Assembly: GCF_900100195.1 (NCBI RefSeq)
Contig: NZ_FNES01000001.1
Location: 106,419-170,418 of the forward strand
Source of the DNA: Billgrantia gudaonensis
GTDB lineage: Bacteria; Pseudomonadota; Gammaproteobacteria; Pseudomonadales; Halomonadaceae
Direction of reading: 5' to 3'
DNA length: 64,000 nt
Each line of letters begins with the position of its first letter. Position 1 is the stretch's first letter. Below the pieces are notes generated by a model. It saw only the letters and a program-made list of their open reading frames with translations, was not told where the DNA came from and did not search any database. A program made the position numbers and the translations under genes. Of this stretch, positions 49,101 to 57,240 are shown in pieces.

Positions 49101-51019
49101 AGCGTGACGAGTTCACGGTGCTGGGCATCGGCGACATGGCCGGTGACGTGTTCGGCAACGGGATGCTGCTCTCCGACAAGATTCGCCTGGTCGGCGCCTT
49201 CAACCACCTGCACATCTTCGTCGACCCCGAGCCCGATGCGGCGGCCACCTTCGCCGAGCGTCAACGCCTGTTCACTGCCCCGAGCTCGTCCTGGGAGGAC
49301 TTCGATACCAGCCTCATCTCGGCGGGCGGCGGCGTGTTCAAGCGCAGCGCCAAGTCGATTCCCATCTCCAAGCCGATGAAACAGCGCTTCGGTATCAAGG
49401 AGGACAAGCTTCCCCCCAACGAGCTGATTCGCGCCATGCTCAAGGCGCCGGTGGATCTGATCTGGAACGGCGGGATCGGCACCTACGTCAAGGGCAGTGA
49501 AGAGAACGATACCGAGGTCGGCGACAAGGCCAACGACGCGCTGCGCGTCACCGGCGCCGAGCTCAACTGTCGCGTGGTGGGCGAGGGCGGCAACCTGGGC
49601 CTCACCCAGCTCGGTCGCATGGAGGCCGCTCTCAAGGGCATTCGCGTCAATACCGACTTCATCGACAACGCCGGCGGCGTGAACTGCTCCGACCACGAGG
49701 TCAACATCAAGATCCTCATCGACGAGGTGGTCAAGCGCGGCGACATGACCGAAAAGCAGCGCAACCGGCTGCTGGCCGACATGACCGATGAGGTCGCCGA
49801 GCTGGTGATCCGTGACAATTACCGCCAGACGCAGGCGCTGGATCTCTCCGAGATCCTCTCGCGAGTCGGCATCGGGCCCTATCGGCGCTTCATCAGCGAG
49901 CTGGAGGCGGCCGGTCAGATCGATCGCGAGCTGGAATACCTGCCGGCCGACGATGAGCTCCATGAACGGGCCAACAATGAGCAGGGCATGACGCTGCCCG
50001 AACTCTCGGTGCTGATCTCTTACGCCAAGAGCGTGCTCAAGGGCGAGGTGCTGGCCTCGGACGTTCCCGATGACCCCTACATCCAGCAGTACCTGGAGCG
50101 TATCTTCCCGCCGGTGCTGGTCGAGCGCTTCCGCGACGAGATGTACCAGCATCGTCTGAAGCGCGAGATCGTCACCACCCAGGTGGCCAACGATCTGGTC
50201 GACCACATGGGCATCGTCTTCGTGCGGCGGTTGATCGACTCCACCGGGGCGAGCCGTGCCGAGATCGCTCGATCCTACATCGTGGCACGAGACAGCTACC
50301 AACTCGCCACGACCTGGGAACAGATCGAGGCGCTCGACAATCAGGTGCCGAGCCAGGTGCAGTACGCGATGATGCTCGACCTGATGCGTCTGATTCGGCG
50401 GGCGACCCGCTGGTTCCTGCGTCAGCGGATGGGGCTGTCGACGCGTGATGCCATCGAGTACTTCGCCCCGCGGGTGGCCCAGCTAGAGGAGAGCGTCGGC
50501 GATCTGCTGCGCGGCGAGGAGCGCGCCCAATGGGAAACGCGCCGCGACGAGCTGCTCGAAGCCGGGGTGCCCGAGGGACTGGCGGCCACGGTGGCGGCTG
50601 CCGGCAGCCTGTACAGCGCGCTGGGCATCATTCAGGCGGCCCGCCAGTCCGAAGAGAAGCCGCAGCGGGTGGCCGAGATCTTCTACGAGATCGGGCATCG
50701 CCTAGAGCTGCCGTGGATGCTCCAGCAGGTAACCAATCTCAAGGTTCGCGACAGCTGGCAGGCCCAGGCGCGGGAAACCTTCCGCGACGATATCGACCGC
50801 CAGCAGCTGGCGCTCACCGTCAGCGTGCTCAAGGCCGAGGAGGGAGGCCGCGATGCGGACGAGCGGGTCGCCCACTGGCTCGATCAGCACCGTCACCTGC
50901 ACGAGCGCTGGTGCCGCTTGGTCAGTGAGGTACGCGGCGGCAGCCAGGGCGGCTTCCCGCTGTTCGCGGTGGCCGTGCGCGAGCTGGTCGATCTGGCCGA
51001 GAGCAACGGCGATGGGTGA
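46178..51019 (+). CDS. gdhB: NAD-dependent glutamate dehydrogenase, 180-kDa type
   Basis: A 1613-residue enzyme of the L-GDH180 group known from Pseudomonas and Streptomyces. It oxidises glutamate to 2-oxoglutarate and ammonia for catabolism. A long N-terminal regulatory region (about 1-700, ACT-like segments such as [20 protein letters not shown]) precedes the catalytic core, where [20 protein letters not shown] and [18 protein letters not shown] (about 808-850) hold the substrate lysines, and [17 protein letters not shown] (about 984-1000) starts the NAD fold. A C-terminal helical part follows. GAGGTGAGGG precedes the ATG. It stands alone after a 193-bp gap from trmA. Confidence 0.96.
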   Translation: [1613 protein letters not shown]

Positions 51020-51100
51020 GGCCTAGGTCAGTCGGCGGTGCCGCCAAGCGGCACTCGCTTCGGGCCGGGCGCGGTGTGAGTCGTGGCCGACGAGCGGGGC

Positions 51101-51109
51101 TGGTATACT
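51101..51109 (+). promoter_or_regulatory. Extended -10 promoter of pyrD
   Basis: TGGTATACT gives a TGn extended -10 with TATACT at 51104-51109, 35 nt before the pyrD ATG. There is no convincing -35. Confidence 0.55.
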
Positions 51110-51143
51110 CCTGCCCGCTCGTTACCGCCGCTCGGAGATGTCC

Positions 51144-52205
51144 ATGTACGCTCTTGCCCGCTCCCTGCTGTTCCGTCTCGATGCGGAGACGGCCCACGGC
51201 ATCGCCTTGCGCGGCCTCGACGTGGGGCATCGCCTGGGGCTCGCTTCGTTGCTGGTCGGCCAGCGCATCGACGATCCGGTGGAACTCATGGGGCTGCGCT
51301 TCCCCAACCGAGTGGGGCTTGCCGCCGGGCTCGACAAGAACGCCGATCATCTGGATGCCCTGGGGGCGCTGGGCTTCGGCTTCGTCGAAGTGGGCACGGT
51401 GACGCCGAAGCCTCAGCCCGGCAATCCGCGGCCGCGTCTGTTTCGCCTGCCCGAGGCGGGCGCCATCATCAATCGCATGGGCTTCAACAATGCCGGCGTC
51501 GACCATCTGGTGGAACGGGTCAAGGCGAGCCGCTATGACGGGGTGATCGGCATCAACATCGGCAAGAACCTGACCACCCCGGTGGAGCGTGCCGTCGATG
51601 ACTACCTGGCGTGTCTGGAAAAGGTGCACGCCCATGCCCACTACATCGCCGTCAACGTCTCCTCTCCCAACACGCCGGGGCTGCGCGACCTGCAGTTCGG
51701 CGATCATTTGGACGCGCTGTTGGGCGCGTTGCGCGAGGCTGGATCGCGGCTCGACAGCGAGAGTGGGCGGCGAGTGCCACTGGCGGTGAAGATCGCTCCC
51801 GACATGCAGTCGGAAGAGGTGGCGCTGGTGGCCCGCAGCATCGCCGACAACGGCATCGATGCGGTGATCGCCACCAATACCACGGTATCACGCGAAGGGG
51901 TGGCCGGCCGGCGCTACGCCGACGAGGCGGGCGGGCTCTCCGGCCGCCCGGTGTTCGAGGCCTCCAATGCCATCCTGCGCGAGCTGCGGCACCACCTGCC
52001 GACACTGCCGATCATTGGCGTGGGCGGTATCGACAGCGGCACGGCGGCCGTTGCCAAGCGAGAGGCGGGAGCGGATCTGGTACAGCTCTATTCGGGCTTC
52101 ATCTATCGCGGGCCTGCGCTGGTGGCCGAGTGCGCCAGGGCGTTGCAGGCGGTGGCGATGGGAGAGGCCGTGAGGCAAGACGTGGGACGAGAAGAAAGCC
52201 CATGA
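51144..52205 (+). CDS. pyrD: Dihydroorotate dehydrogenase (quinone), class 2
   Basis: Membrane-associated FMN enzyme of pyrimidine synthesis; 353 residues. It oxidises dihydroorotate to orotate with ubiquinone. The N-terminal amphipathic helix [19 protein letters not shown] is typical of class 2, followed by [20 protein letters not shown] (about 50-70). The catalytic serine is in [14 protein letters not shown] (about 171-184). [16 protein letters not shown] closes the FMN site. I start at 51144 because GGAG is 7 nt upstream; ATG 51138 abuts the ribosome site. The stop codon lies in the stem of a terminator. Confidence 0.96.
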   Translation: MYALARSLLFRLDAETAHGIALRGLDVGHRLGLASLLVGQRIDDPVELMGLRFPNRVGLAAGLDKNADHLDALGALGFGFVEVGTVTPKPQPGNPRPRLFRLPEAGAIINRMGFNNAGVDHLVERVKASRYDGVIGINIGKNLTTPVERAVDDYLACLEKVHAHAHYIAVNVSSPNTPGLRDLQFGDHLDALLGALREAGSRLDSESGRRVPLAVKIAPDMQSEEVALVARSIADNGIDAVIATNTTVSREGVAGRRYADEAGGLSGRPVFEASNAILRELRHHLPTLPIIGVGGIDSGTAAVAKREAGADLVQLYSGFIYRGPALVAECARALQAVAMGEAVRQDVGREESP

Positions 52206-52220
52206 CCGCAGTCATGGGCT
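52197..52220. terminator. Terminator overlapping the pyrD stop, shared with rmf
   Basis: AGCCCATGAC (52197-52206) and its perfect complement (52211-52220) flank a CGCA loop. The pyrD TGA (52203-52205) is inside the left arm. On the minus strand the stem is followed by TTCTTCTC, so it can end rmf transcripts; the plus-strand tail is weak. Confidence 0.7.
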
Positions 52221-52285
52221 TGGCTGAGATGAGGCCGACGCATCGGCTCACAGGACGATCGATTGGGTGTAACGAAAGTGGAAGG

Positions 52286-52492
52286 TCAAATGACCATGGG
52301 GTTCTTGTGAATGCCGGAGACGCCGGTCATCCCGGCCCATTGGTCCCCACGGCCTTCACGCCAACCGCTCATCCAATACTCGCGTATATTGACATCCTGA
52401 CTGGGACAGTCGTCGCGGGAGCGCCCCGAGATACCCGCCTTGTAGCCATGCAGATAGGCGCGCTGAAACCGATCACGTTTCTGTCTTTTCAT
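52286..52492 (-). CDS. rmf: Ribosome modulation factor
   Basis: A 68-residue basic protein that pairs 70S ribosomes into inactive 100S dimers in stationary phase or stress. The core MKRQKRDRFQRAYLHGYKAG, SGRSRDDCP and WMSGWREGRGDQW matches E. coli RMF (55 residues), with about 13 extra C-terminal residues. AAGAGG lies 8 nt before the ATG at 52492. Transcription of rmf is ppGpp-dependent in E. coli; the upstream region here is crowded with palindromes. It lies next to rlmKL, as in the wider pyrD-rlmL-rmf neighbourhood of enterics. Confidence 0.94.
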   Translation of the reverse strand: MKRQKRDRFQRAYLHGYKAGISGRSRDDCPSQDVNIREYWMSGWREGRGDQWAGMTGVSGIHKNPMVI

Positions 52493-52533
52493 CGGATGAC
52501 CTCTTGTCAAGGTACCAATTTGGGCCTCACGAC

Positions 52534-52648
52534 AGCGTGGAGCCCGGCGTGCCACGCTCTCGGCGCGAGGAGGCGTTTTCCACGGCCGAGCGAGTGGTGG
52601 CGAGCCCTCGGCTCGCCAATGGACGCATGCGTCTTGACAGTAGCTACT
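52534..52648. promoter_or_regulatory. Palindrome-rich rmf/rlmKL divergent region
   Basis: Four dyads lie in 115 bp of the 270-bp rmf-rlmKL gap: AGCGTGG/CCACGCT (52534-52558), GGCGAGCC/GGCTCGCC with a 3-nt loop (52599-52617), the perfect 12-bp palindrome GACGCATGCGTC (52622-52633) and the perfect 10-bp palindrome AGTAGCTACT (52639-52648). A consensus TTGACA at 52634-52639 on the plus strand could be the -35 of rlmKL, with CATAGC 18 nt on as a poor -10. No gene is seen in the gap. Confidence 0.6.
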
Positions 52649-52762
52649 ACCCTCATTCATAGCGCATCATGGCAGCGACTGTCGACCTGTGTTTCGTCAT
52701 AAGATCGCCATGGAAATGCCACAAAAGGAATATGCGCGGCGTCAGACGCCGGCACGAGAATC

Positions 52763-54955
52763 ATGAGCGAAACTCCTACACCGCCTTTCGCCTTTTTGGC
52801 GACCTGTCCCCGTGGGCTCGAAGCGCTACTGGCCGACGAGCTGCGTGAATTGGGTGGCGAGCCGCAAAAGACCACCGTGGCCGGCGTGCACTTCCATGCC
52901 GACCTGGCCGGTGCCTACCGGGCGTGCCTGTGGTCGCGGCTGGCCAACCGTATCGTGCTCTGCGTCGTTCGCGAGGACGGCATCGAGCAGCCCGACGCAC
53001 TGCGTCAGGCGGTGGCTCGTGTCGACTGGACGCAGCACTTGGGCCCCGGCAGCACCCTGGCGGTAGATTTCCACGGGCGCAGCGAGCAGATACGCCACAC
53101 CCGCTTCGGCGCCCAGATCGTCAAGGACGGCGTCGTCGATGCCGCCCAGGCCGCCGGCCGGGAGCGCCCGCGGGTCGAGCTCAAGCAGCCCGACCTGCGC
53201 CTCTATGCGCACCTGCATCGCGGTCGGTTGACGGTCGGCGTGGACATGGCCGGCGATAGCCTGCACCGTCGCGGCTATCGTCGCGACCTTGGGCATGCTC
53301 CGCTCAAGGAGAACCTAGCCGCGGCGCTGCTGATCCGTGCGGGATGGCCGGCCCGTGCGCGTGCCGGCGAAGCGTTGGTCGATCCGCTGTGCGGAGCTGG
53401 CACGCTACTGATCGAGGCGGCGCTGATGGCGGCCGACATGGCACCCAACCTGAATCGCGAGCGCTTCGGCTTCCACGGCTGGGCCGGCCACGACGCGGCG
53501 CAGTGGCACGAGCTAAAGCGCGAAGCCGAGGCGCGAGCGCGCATCGGGCGCAAGCGCTGCCGCGCACGCCTGTACGGTTTCGACCGGAGTCCGCCGGCGT
53601 TGGCCGCGGCCAAGGCCAATGCCATGCGTGCCGGCATACCTGCCTTGATCGAATTCGACGGGGTCTCGCTGGCCCAGTTGCAGCGGCCCCAGTCACTCGG
53701 TGGGGCGGAGCGGGGACTGGTGATCACCAATCCCCCCTACGGCGAGCGGCTGGGCGAGCTGCCCGAACTGGTGAGTCTCTACGCCGAGCTGGGGGAGGGC
53801 GTGCGGCGCGCCTTTCCCGGTTGGCGTCTGGCGGTGTTCACCGCCAATCCTGACCTGGGCCACCGTCTCGGCCTGCGTGCCGACAAGCAGTATGCGCTCA
53901 ACAACGGCCCGCTGGAGGCCAAACTGCTGTTGCTGGACGTGCCCGTCGAGAATCAGGCCCATGAGAACACCGCGGCCGAGCGTCCGGTCCGCGGCGACGG
54001 GGCGCAAATGTTCGCCAACCGCCTGGAGAAGAACCGCAAGCGGCTGGCCAAGTGGCTGCGCCGCTCCGGCGAAACCTGCTATCGGCTCTACGATGCCGAC
54101 ATGCCGGAGTACGCCGTGGCCATCGACGTCTACGGCGATCGCATTCACGTGCAGGAATATGCCCCGCCACGCTCGGTGAACCCGTCCCAGGCTCAGAAAC
54201 GCCTGTTCGATGTCCTGGCGGTGATTCCCGAGGTGCTAGAGGTCGATCCCGGCCATGTCGTGGTCAAACGCCGTGAGCGCCAGAGCGGGCGCGACCAGTA
54301 TCGCAAGCAGGGCGACAGCGGCGAGCGGTTCGTGGTGCAGGAGGGGAGTGCGCGGCTGTGGGTCAATCTCCACGACTACCTGGACACGGGACTCTTTCTC
54401 GACCATCGGCCGGTACGCCGAATGCTCGGTGAGATGGCCGCCGGACGTCGCTTCCTCAATCTCTTCTGCTACACCGCTGCCGCTACCGTGCAGGCGGCGC
54501 TGGGCACTCGGATGGCGCCGGGTGCCAGCGAGAGCGTCAGCGTCGACCTCTCGAACACCTACTTGTCCTGGGCGCGCGACAATTTCGCCCTCAACGCGCT
54601 CGATCCTTCGTGCCATCGGGTGGTGCGCGACGATTGTCTGCGCTGGCTGGAGACGGCCCGCGCCGAGTTCGATCTGATCTTTCTCGATCCGCCGACCTTC
54701 TCCAACTCCAAGAAGATGACGGATACCCTGGACGTCCAGCGCGATCATGGTCGCCTGGTCGATCTCGCCATGGCCCGTCTGGCACCGGGCGGTACCCTGG
54801 TGTTCTCCAACAACCAGCGCCGCTTCCGGCTCGACTCCGACCTCGGCGAACGCTATGCGGTGGAGGAGATATCGGCGCGGACGTTCGACCCGGACTTCCA
54901 TCGTAACCCCGACCTGCACCACGTATTCCTGATACGCCACCGGGAAAGCCCATGA
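52763..54955 (+). CDS. rlmL: Bifunctional 23S rRNA methyltransferase RlmKL
   Basis: A 730-residue fusion that makes m2G2445 (RlmL half) and m7G2069 (RlmK half) of 23S rRNA. Residues about 60-165 form a THUMP domain. The RlmL domain (about 170-390) has the SAM motif VDPLCGAGTLLIEAALMA (about 208-225) and the catalytic NPPYGERLG (about 322-330). The RlmK domain (about 405-730) has NLFCYTAAATVQAALG (about 567-582) and FLDPPTFSNSKK (about 641-652). Length is similar to E. coli RlmL (702). Its stop overlaps the next start (ATGA). Confidence 0.96.
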   Translation: MSETPTPPFAFLATCPRGLEALLADELRELGGEPQKTTVAGVHFHADLAGAYRACLWSRLANRIVLCVVREDGIEQPDALRQAVARVDWTQHLGPGSTLAVDFHGRSEQIRHTRFGAQIVKDGVVDAAQAAGRERPRVELKQPDLRLYAHLHRGRLTVGVDMAGDSLHRRGYRRDLGHAPLKENLAAALLIRAGWPARARAGEALVDPLCGAGTLLIEAALMAADMAPNLNRERFGFHGWAGHDAAQWHELKREAEARARIGRKRCRARLYGFDRSPPALAAAKANAMRAGIPALIEFDGVSLAQLQRPQSLGGAERGLVITNPPYGERLGELPELVSLYAELGEGVRRAFPGWRLAVFTANPDLGHRLGLRADKQYALNNGPLEAKLLLLDVPVENQAHENTAAERPVRGDGAQMFANRLEKNRKRLAKWLRRSGETCYRLYDADMPEYAVAIDVYGDRIHVQEYAPPRSVNPSQAQKRLFDVLAVIPEVLEVDPGHVVVKRRERQSGRDQYRKQGDSGERFVVQEGSARLWVNLHDYLDTGLFLDHRPVRRMLGEMAAGRRFLNLFCYTAAATVQAALGTRMAPGASESVSVDLSNTYLSWARDNFALNALDPSCHRVVRDDCLRWLETARAEFDLIFLDPPTFSNSKKMTDTLDVQRDHGRLVDLAMARLAPGGTLVFSNNQRRFRLDSDLGERYAVEEISARTFDPDFHRNPDLHHVFLIRHRESP

Positions 54956-55296
54956 CCCACTTGACGCTTTACACCACCCTGGGCTGCCATCTGTGCGAGC
55001 AGTTGGAAGCTCTGCTGACGCTGCTGCACGACGGCGACTATCGGCTGGAAAGAGTCGAGATCAGCGAGGACGAGGCGTTGCTGGCTCGCTACGGGGTGCG
55101 CATTCCGGTATTGGTGGATGCCGCAGGGGAGGAGCTCGATCGCGGCTTCGAGCCCACGCGCTTGGCGGCCTGGCTGGCAGCACGCGGCCAGTTGGACGAA
55201 GCGGCCTGGGCAAGGCTGCGGGAGGAGACCGGAGCGACGCCGCCGGGCACGGCTCGCGGTGCCGTCATGCGGGATGGGCGGCGCTACCTGGGCTGA
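54952..55296 (+). CDS. Glutaredoxin-like DUF836 protein
   Basis: A 114-residue thioredoxin-fold protein. It opens LTLYTTLGCHLCEQLEALL with a CxxC pair (C12 and C15) at the start of helix 1, then RYGVRIPVLVD with the cis-proline. The family (DUF836, YruB-like) is often encoded after rlmKL in gammaproteobacteria, and the ATGA overlap here confirms coupling. A thiol-redox role is inferred; partners are unknown. A 6-bp stem, CCCGGC/GCCGGG (55297-55311), starts right after the stop. Confidence 0.88.
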   Translation: MTHLTLYTTLGCHLCEQLEALLTLLHDGDYRLERVEISEDEALLARYGVRIPVLVDAAGEELDRGFEPTRLAAWLAARGQLDEAAWARLREETGATPPGTARGAVMRDGRRYLG

Positions 55297-55310
55297 CCCG
55301 GCTTCGCCGG

Positions 55311-55392
55311 GAGCCATAAGCTATGAACCTTGAGCTGTAAGAAAAACATTCGCCACTGGCTACGCGGATGGCATCCTCTCGGCTTACGGCTC
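55311..55392. repeat. Inverted degenerate heptamer element between convergent genes
   Basis: GAGCCATAAG (55311-55320) and CTTACGGCTC (55383-55392) are inverted with one mismatch. From the left arm onward the sequence runs in 7-bp steps, CATAAGC, TATGAAC, CTTGAGC and TGTAAGA, like the purB-end and pdxB-htpX heptamers. The right arm reaches the first base of the next gene's stop codon. Confidence 0.5.
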
Positions 55393-55673
55393 TAAAGGGT
55401 GTCCAGCAGCGATAGCTGGCCGACCGCTTCGCGGCCCTCGGCGCTGTGGTCCTCGGCTTCCAGTACCTTGCGCAAGCCTCGCGAGGCCTGGATGGTGGTC
55501 TCGTCGGCGAGCCACATCATGGCCTGGGCGTGGTCGTCGGCCAGCTGGTGCTTCAGCCCGCCGAACTGGGTGCCGATCTGCCCCCAGGCGCGGCTGAATA
55601 TCCAGTCTCCGAACATGTCCTGGTGGATGTGCACCAACACATAGTCATGGTCACTTTCCCAGCGGACGATCAC
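55392..55673 (-). CDS. Small WGR-domain-like protein, hypothetical
   Basis: A 93-residue protein. Residues about 3-60 fit a WGR domain: RWESDHDYVLVHIHQDMFGDWIFSRAWGQIGTQFGG, with WGQ in place of WGR. WGR domains bind nucleic acids in PARPs and bacterial MolR-like proteins, and stand-alone short WGR proteins are common in proteobacteria. The last 30 residues are helical and acidic. The start is GTG at 55673 with GGGAG about 9 nt upstream. It is convergent with the DUF836 gene and divergent from the GGDEF gene. Function unknown. Confidence 0.7.
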   Translation of the reverse strand: MIVRWESDHDYVLVHIHQDMFGDWIFSRAWGQIGTQFGGLKHQLADDHAQAMMWLADETTIQASRGLRKVLEAEDHSAEGREAVGQLSLLDTL

Positions 55674-55845
55674 GCGTGCTCCCGGCTTCTGCCATCAAGT
55701 TGCCGCCTTGGCGGCCGATAAGAGATGGAACTATTGTAATGCACTCGTTCTGCCGGACAAGCGGGCCAACGGTATCTCGCCGGAGTGGCTTGTCGGCTTT
55801 GGCGGGCACGACTCATCCGCCACGCTCTCGGGCACAGGATGTGAC

Positions 55846-57240
55846 ATGAGAAAGGGGTTCGGTCTGACCGTCAGGCTGGCGGTACTGACGGGGCTGCTGA
55901 CGTTGGTGATACTCTCGACCATCGGCTTGGCACTGATGTCGTTCGGCGAGTATCGTCAGGCACTGTCGCGCTTGTCCGATGAGTCGACCCGAGCGCTGAT
56001 GACGGCCAGCCGCCTGAAGCAGCAGAGCGAGAGCATGGTGGGTAGCGGAGCCTTGCTGCTGCTGGCCGACGATCATTTCAGTCGCCGCCAGGCGATGTTC
56101 GAGATCAGCGACCGCGAGGAGTGGATTCGCGAGCTGCTTTCGGAACTGGAAGCGTCGCCCGCGACACAAGGTTCCTTCACCGCACTCGAGACCACGCTGG
56201 TCGAACTGGTCGAGAACTTCAACGCCCTGGATGCGTTGGTACGGCGACGCATCGATACCCAGGCGTTGCGTCTGAGTCGCGGGCCACACGACGAAGACAG
56301 CGTGGTGCGCCTCTATCATCTCGAGGAGCGGATCGCCGAACAGATGCGCACCAATCGTTCGCTGTCGATGGAGCTCGGCGTGGCCGTGGGCTATCACGTC
56401 AACCATATCCGTTCGCAGCTCGACGCTTCGGTGCACCGGCTCAACGAGGAGATCGGCCAGCGCGAGCGCTTGCTTGCCGGCTTTGCCGGCATGGCGATGC
56501 TGGTACTGTTGGTGACGGTGCTCTACGTCAGCCGCTCGGTGGTGCATCGGGTGCTGCGTCTGCATCGGGCCATCAGCCGCGAGCGGCCGGCGCCGGAGGA
56601 GCTCGATGTCAGCGGCAACGACGAGATTGCCCGCATGGCGAGTTCCATTCAGCGCTACATGCACAATATCAGCGACAACGAGCGTCGCATCCTGGCGATG
56701 AATCGCGAACTCGACTTCATGGCCAGTCACGATGCCTTGACCCATCTCTACAATCGCCACCATTTCGAGCGTGCCATCAACGAGCGACAGCAGGCACTCG
56801 ACAGCGAGCTCTACAGCGTGGTCATGGTCGATATCGACCATTTCAAGCGGATCAACGACAATCATGGCCATGATGCGGGGGATCAGGTGATCCGCATGGT
56901 GGCCGACCAACTGAGTCGGGGGTTGCCGGATTCGGCGCTGCTGGCACGCTACGGCGGCGAGGAGTTCGTGGCGCTCGTGCCGGGGTGTTCGGCGGCGGCA
57001 GTGGCGTCGATGCTCGAGACCATTCGCCATGCACTGATGGGGGCCGTCGTCCGGGTCGATGGCGTGACGCTGTGGGTGACGGCCAGTTTCGGAGTGGCGC
57101 AAAAGATTCCCGGCGCGGCGTTCGATCGCTGCCTCAAGGCGGCCGACGAGGCGCTCTACGAGGCCAAGCGTCGCGGCCGAAACCGCGTGGTGGTGCGGCC
57201 GCTGCGCCAGTCCGATAGCGAGGGAGGCGACAATGGGTAA
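55846..57240 (+). CDS. Membrane-bound diguanylate cyclase (GGDEF)
   Basis: A 464-residue inner-membrane enzyme making c-di-GMP from two GTP. TM1 lies at about 10-30, a helical periplasmic sensor region at about 35-205, TM2 at about 210-230 and a HAMP-like linker at about 230-285. A coiled coil then leads to the GGDEF domain (about 300-455). The active motif is RYGGEEFVAL (GGEEF at 370-374). VDIDHFKRINDNHGHDAGD holds the Mg/GTP residues. The inhibitory RxxD I-site is absent (P and L in its place), so product inhibition is probably lost. I start at 55846 after AGGATG. The 3' end overlaps the solute-binding gene by 8 nt. Confidence 0.92.
   Translation: MRKGFGLTVRLAVLTGLLTLVILSTIGLALMSFGEYRQALSRLSDESTRALMTASRLKQQSESMVGSGALLLLADDHFSRRQAMFEISDREEWIRELLSELEASPATQGSFTALETTLVELVENFNALDALVRRRIDTQALRLSRGPHDEDSVVRLYHLEERIAEQMRTNRSLSMELGVAVGYHVNHIRSQLDASVHRLNEEIGQRERLLAGFAGMAMLVLLVTVLYVSRSVVHRVLRLHRAISRERPAPEELDVSGNDEIARMASSIQRYMHNISDNERRILAMNRELDFMASHDALTHLYNRHHFERAINERQQALDSELYSVVMVDIDHFKRINDNHGHDAGDQVIRMVADQLSRGLPDSALLARYGGEEFVALVPGCSAAAVASMLETIRHALMGAVVRVDGVTLWVTASFGVAQKIPGAAFDRCLKAADEALYEAKRRGRNRVVVRPLRQSDSEGGDNG

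Noticed and set aside
45884..50302. Two long minus-strand frames (902 and 569 codons) opposite trmA and gdhB
   Set aside because: Both are mirror frames of GC-rich coding DNA with no recognisable domain or ribosome site.
51104..51143. pyrD start-site-switching attenuator as in enterics
   Set aside because: The leader is short and I could not find a stem that would hide the GGAG ribosome site.
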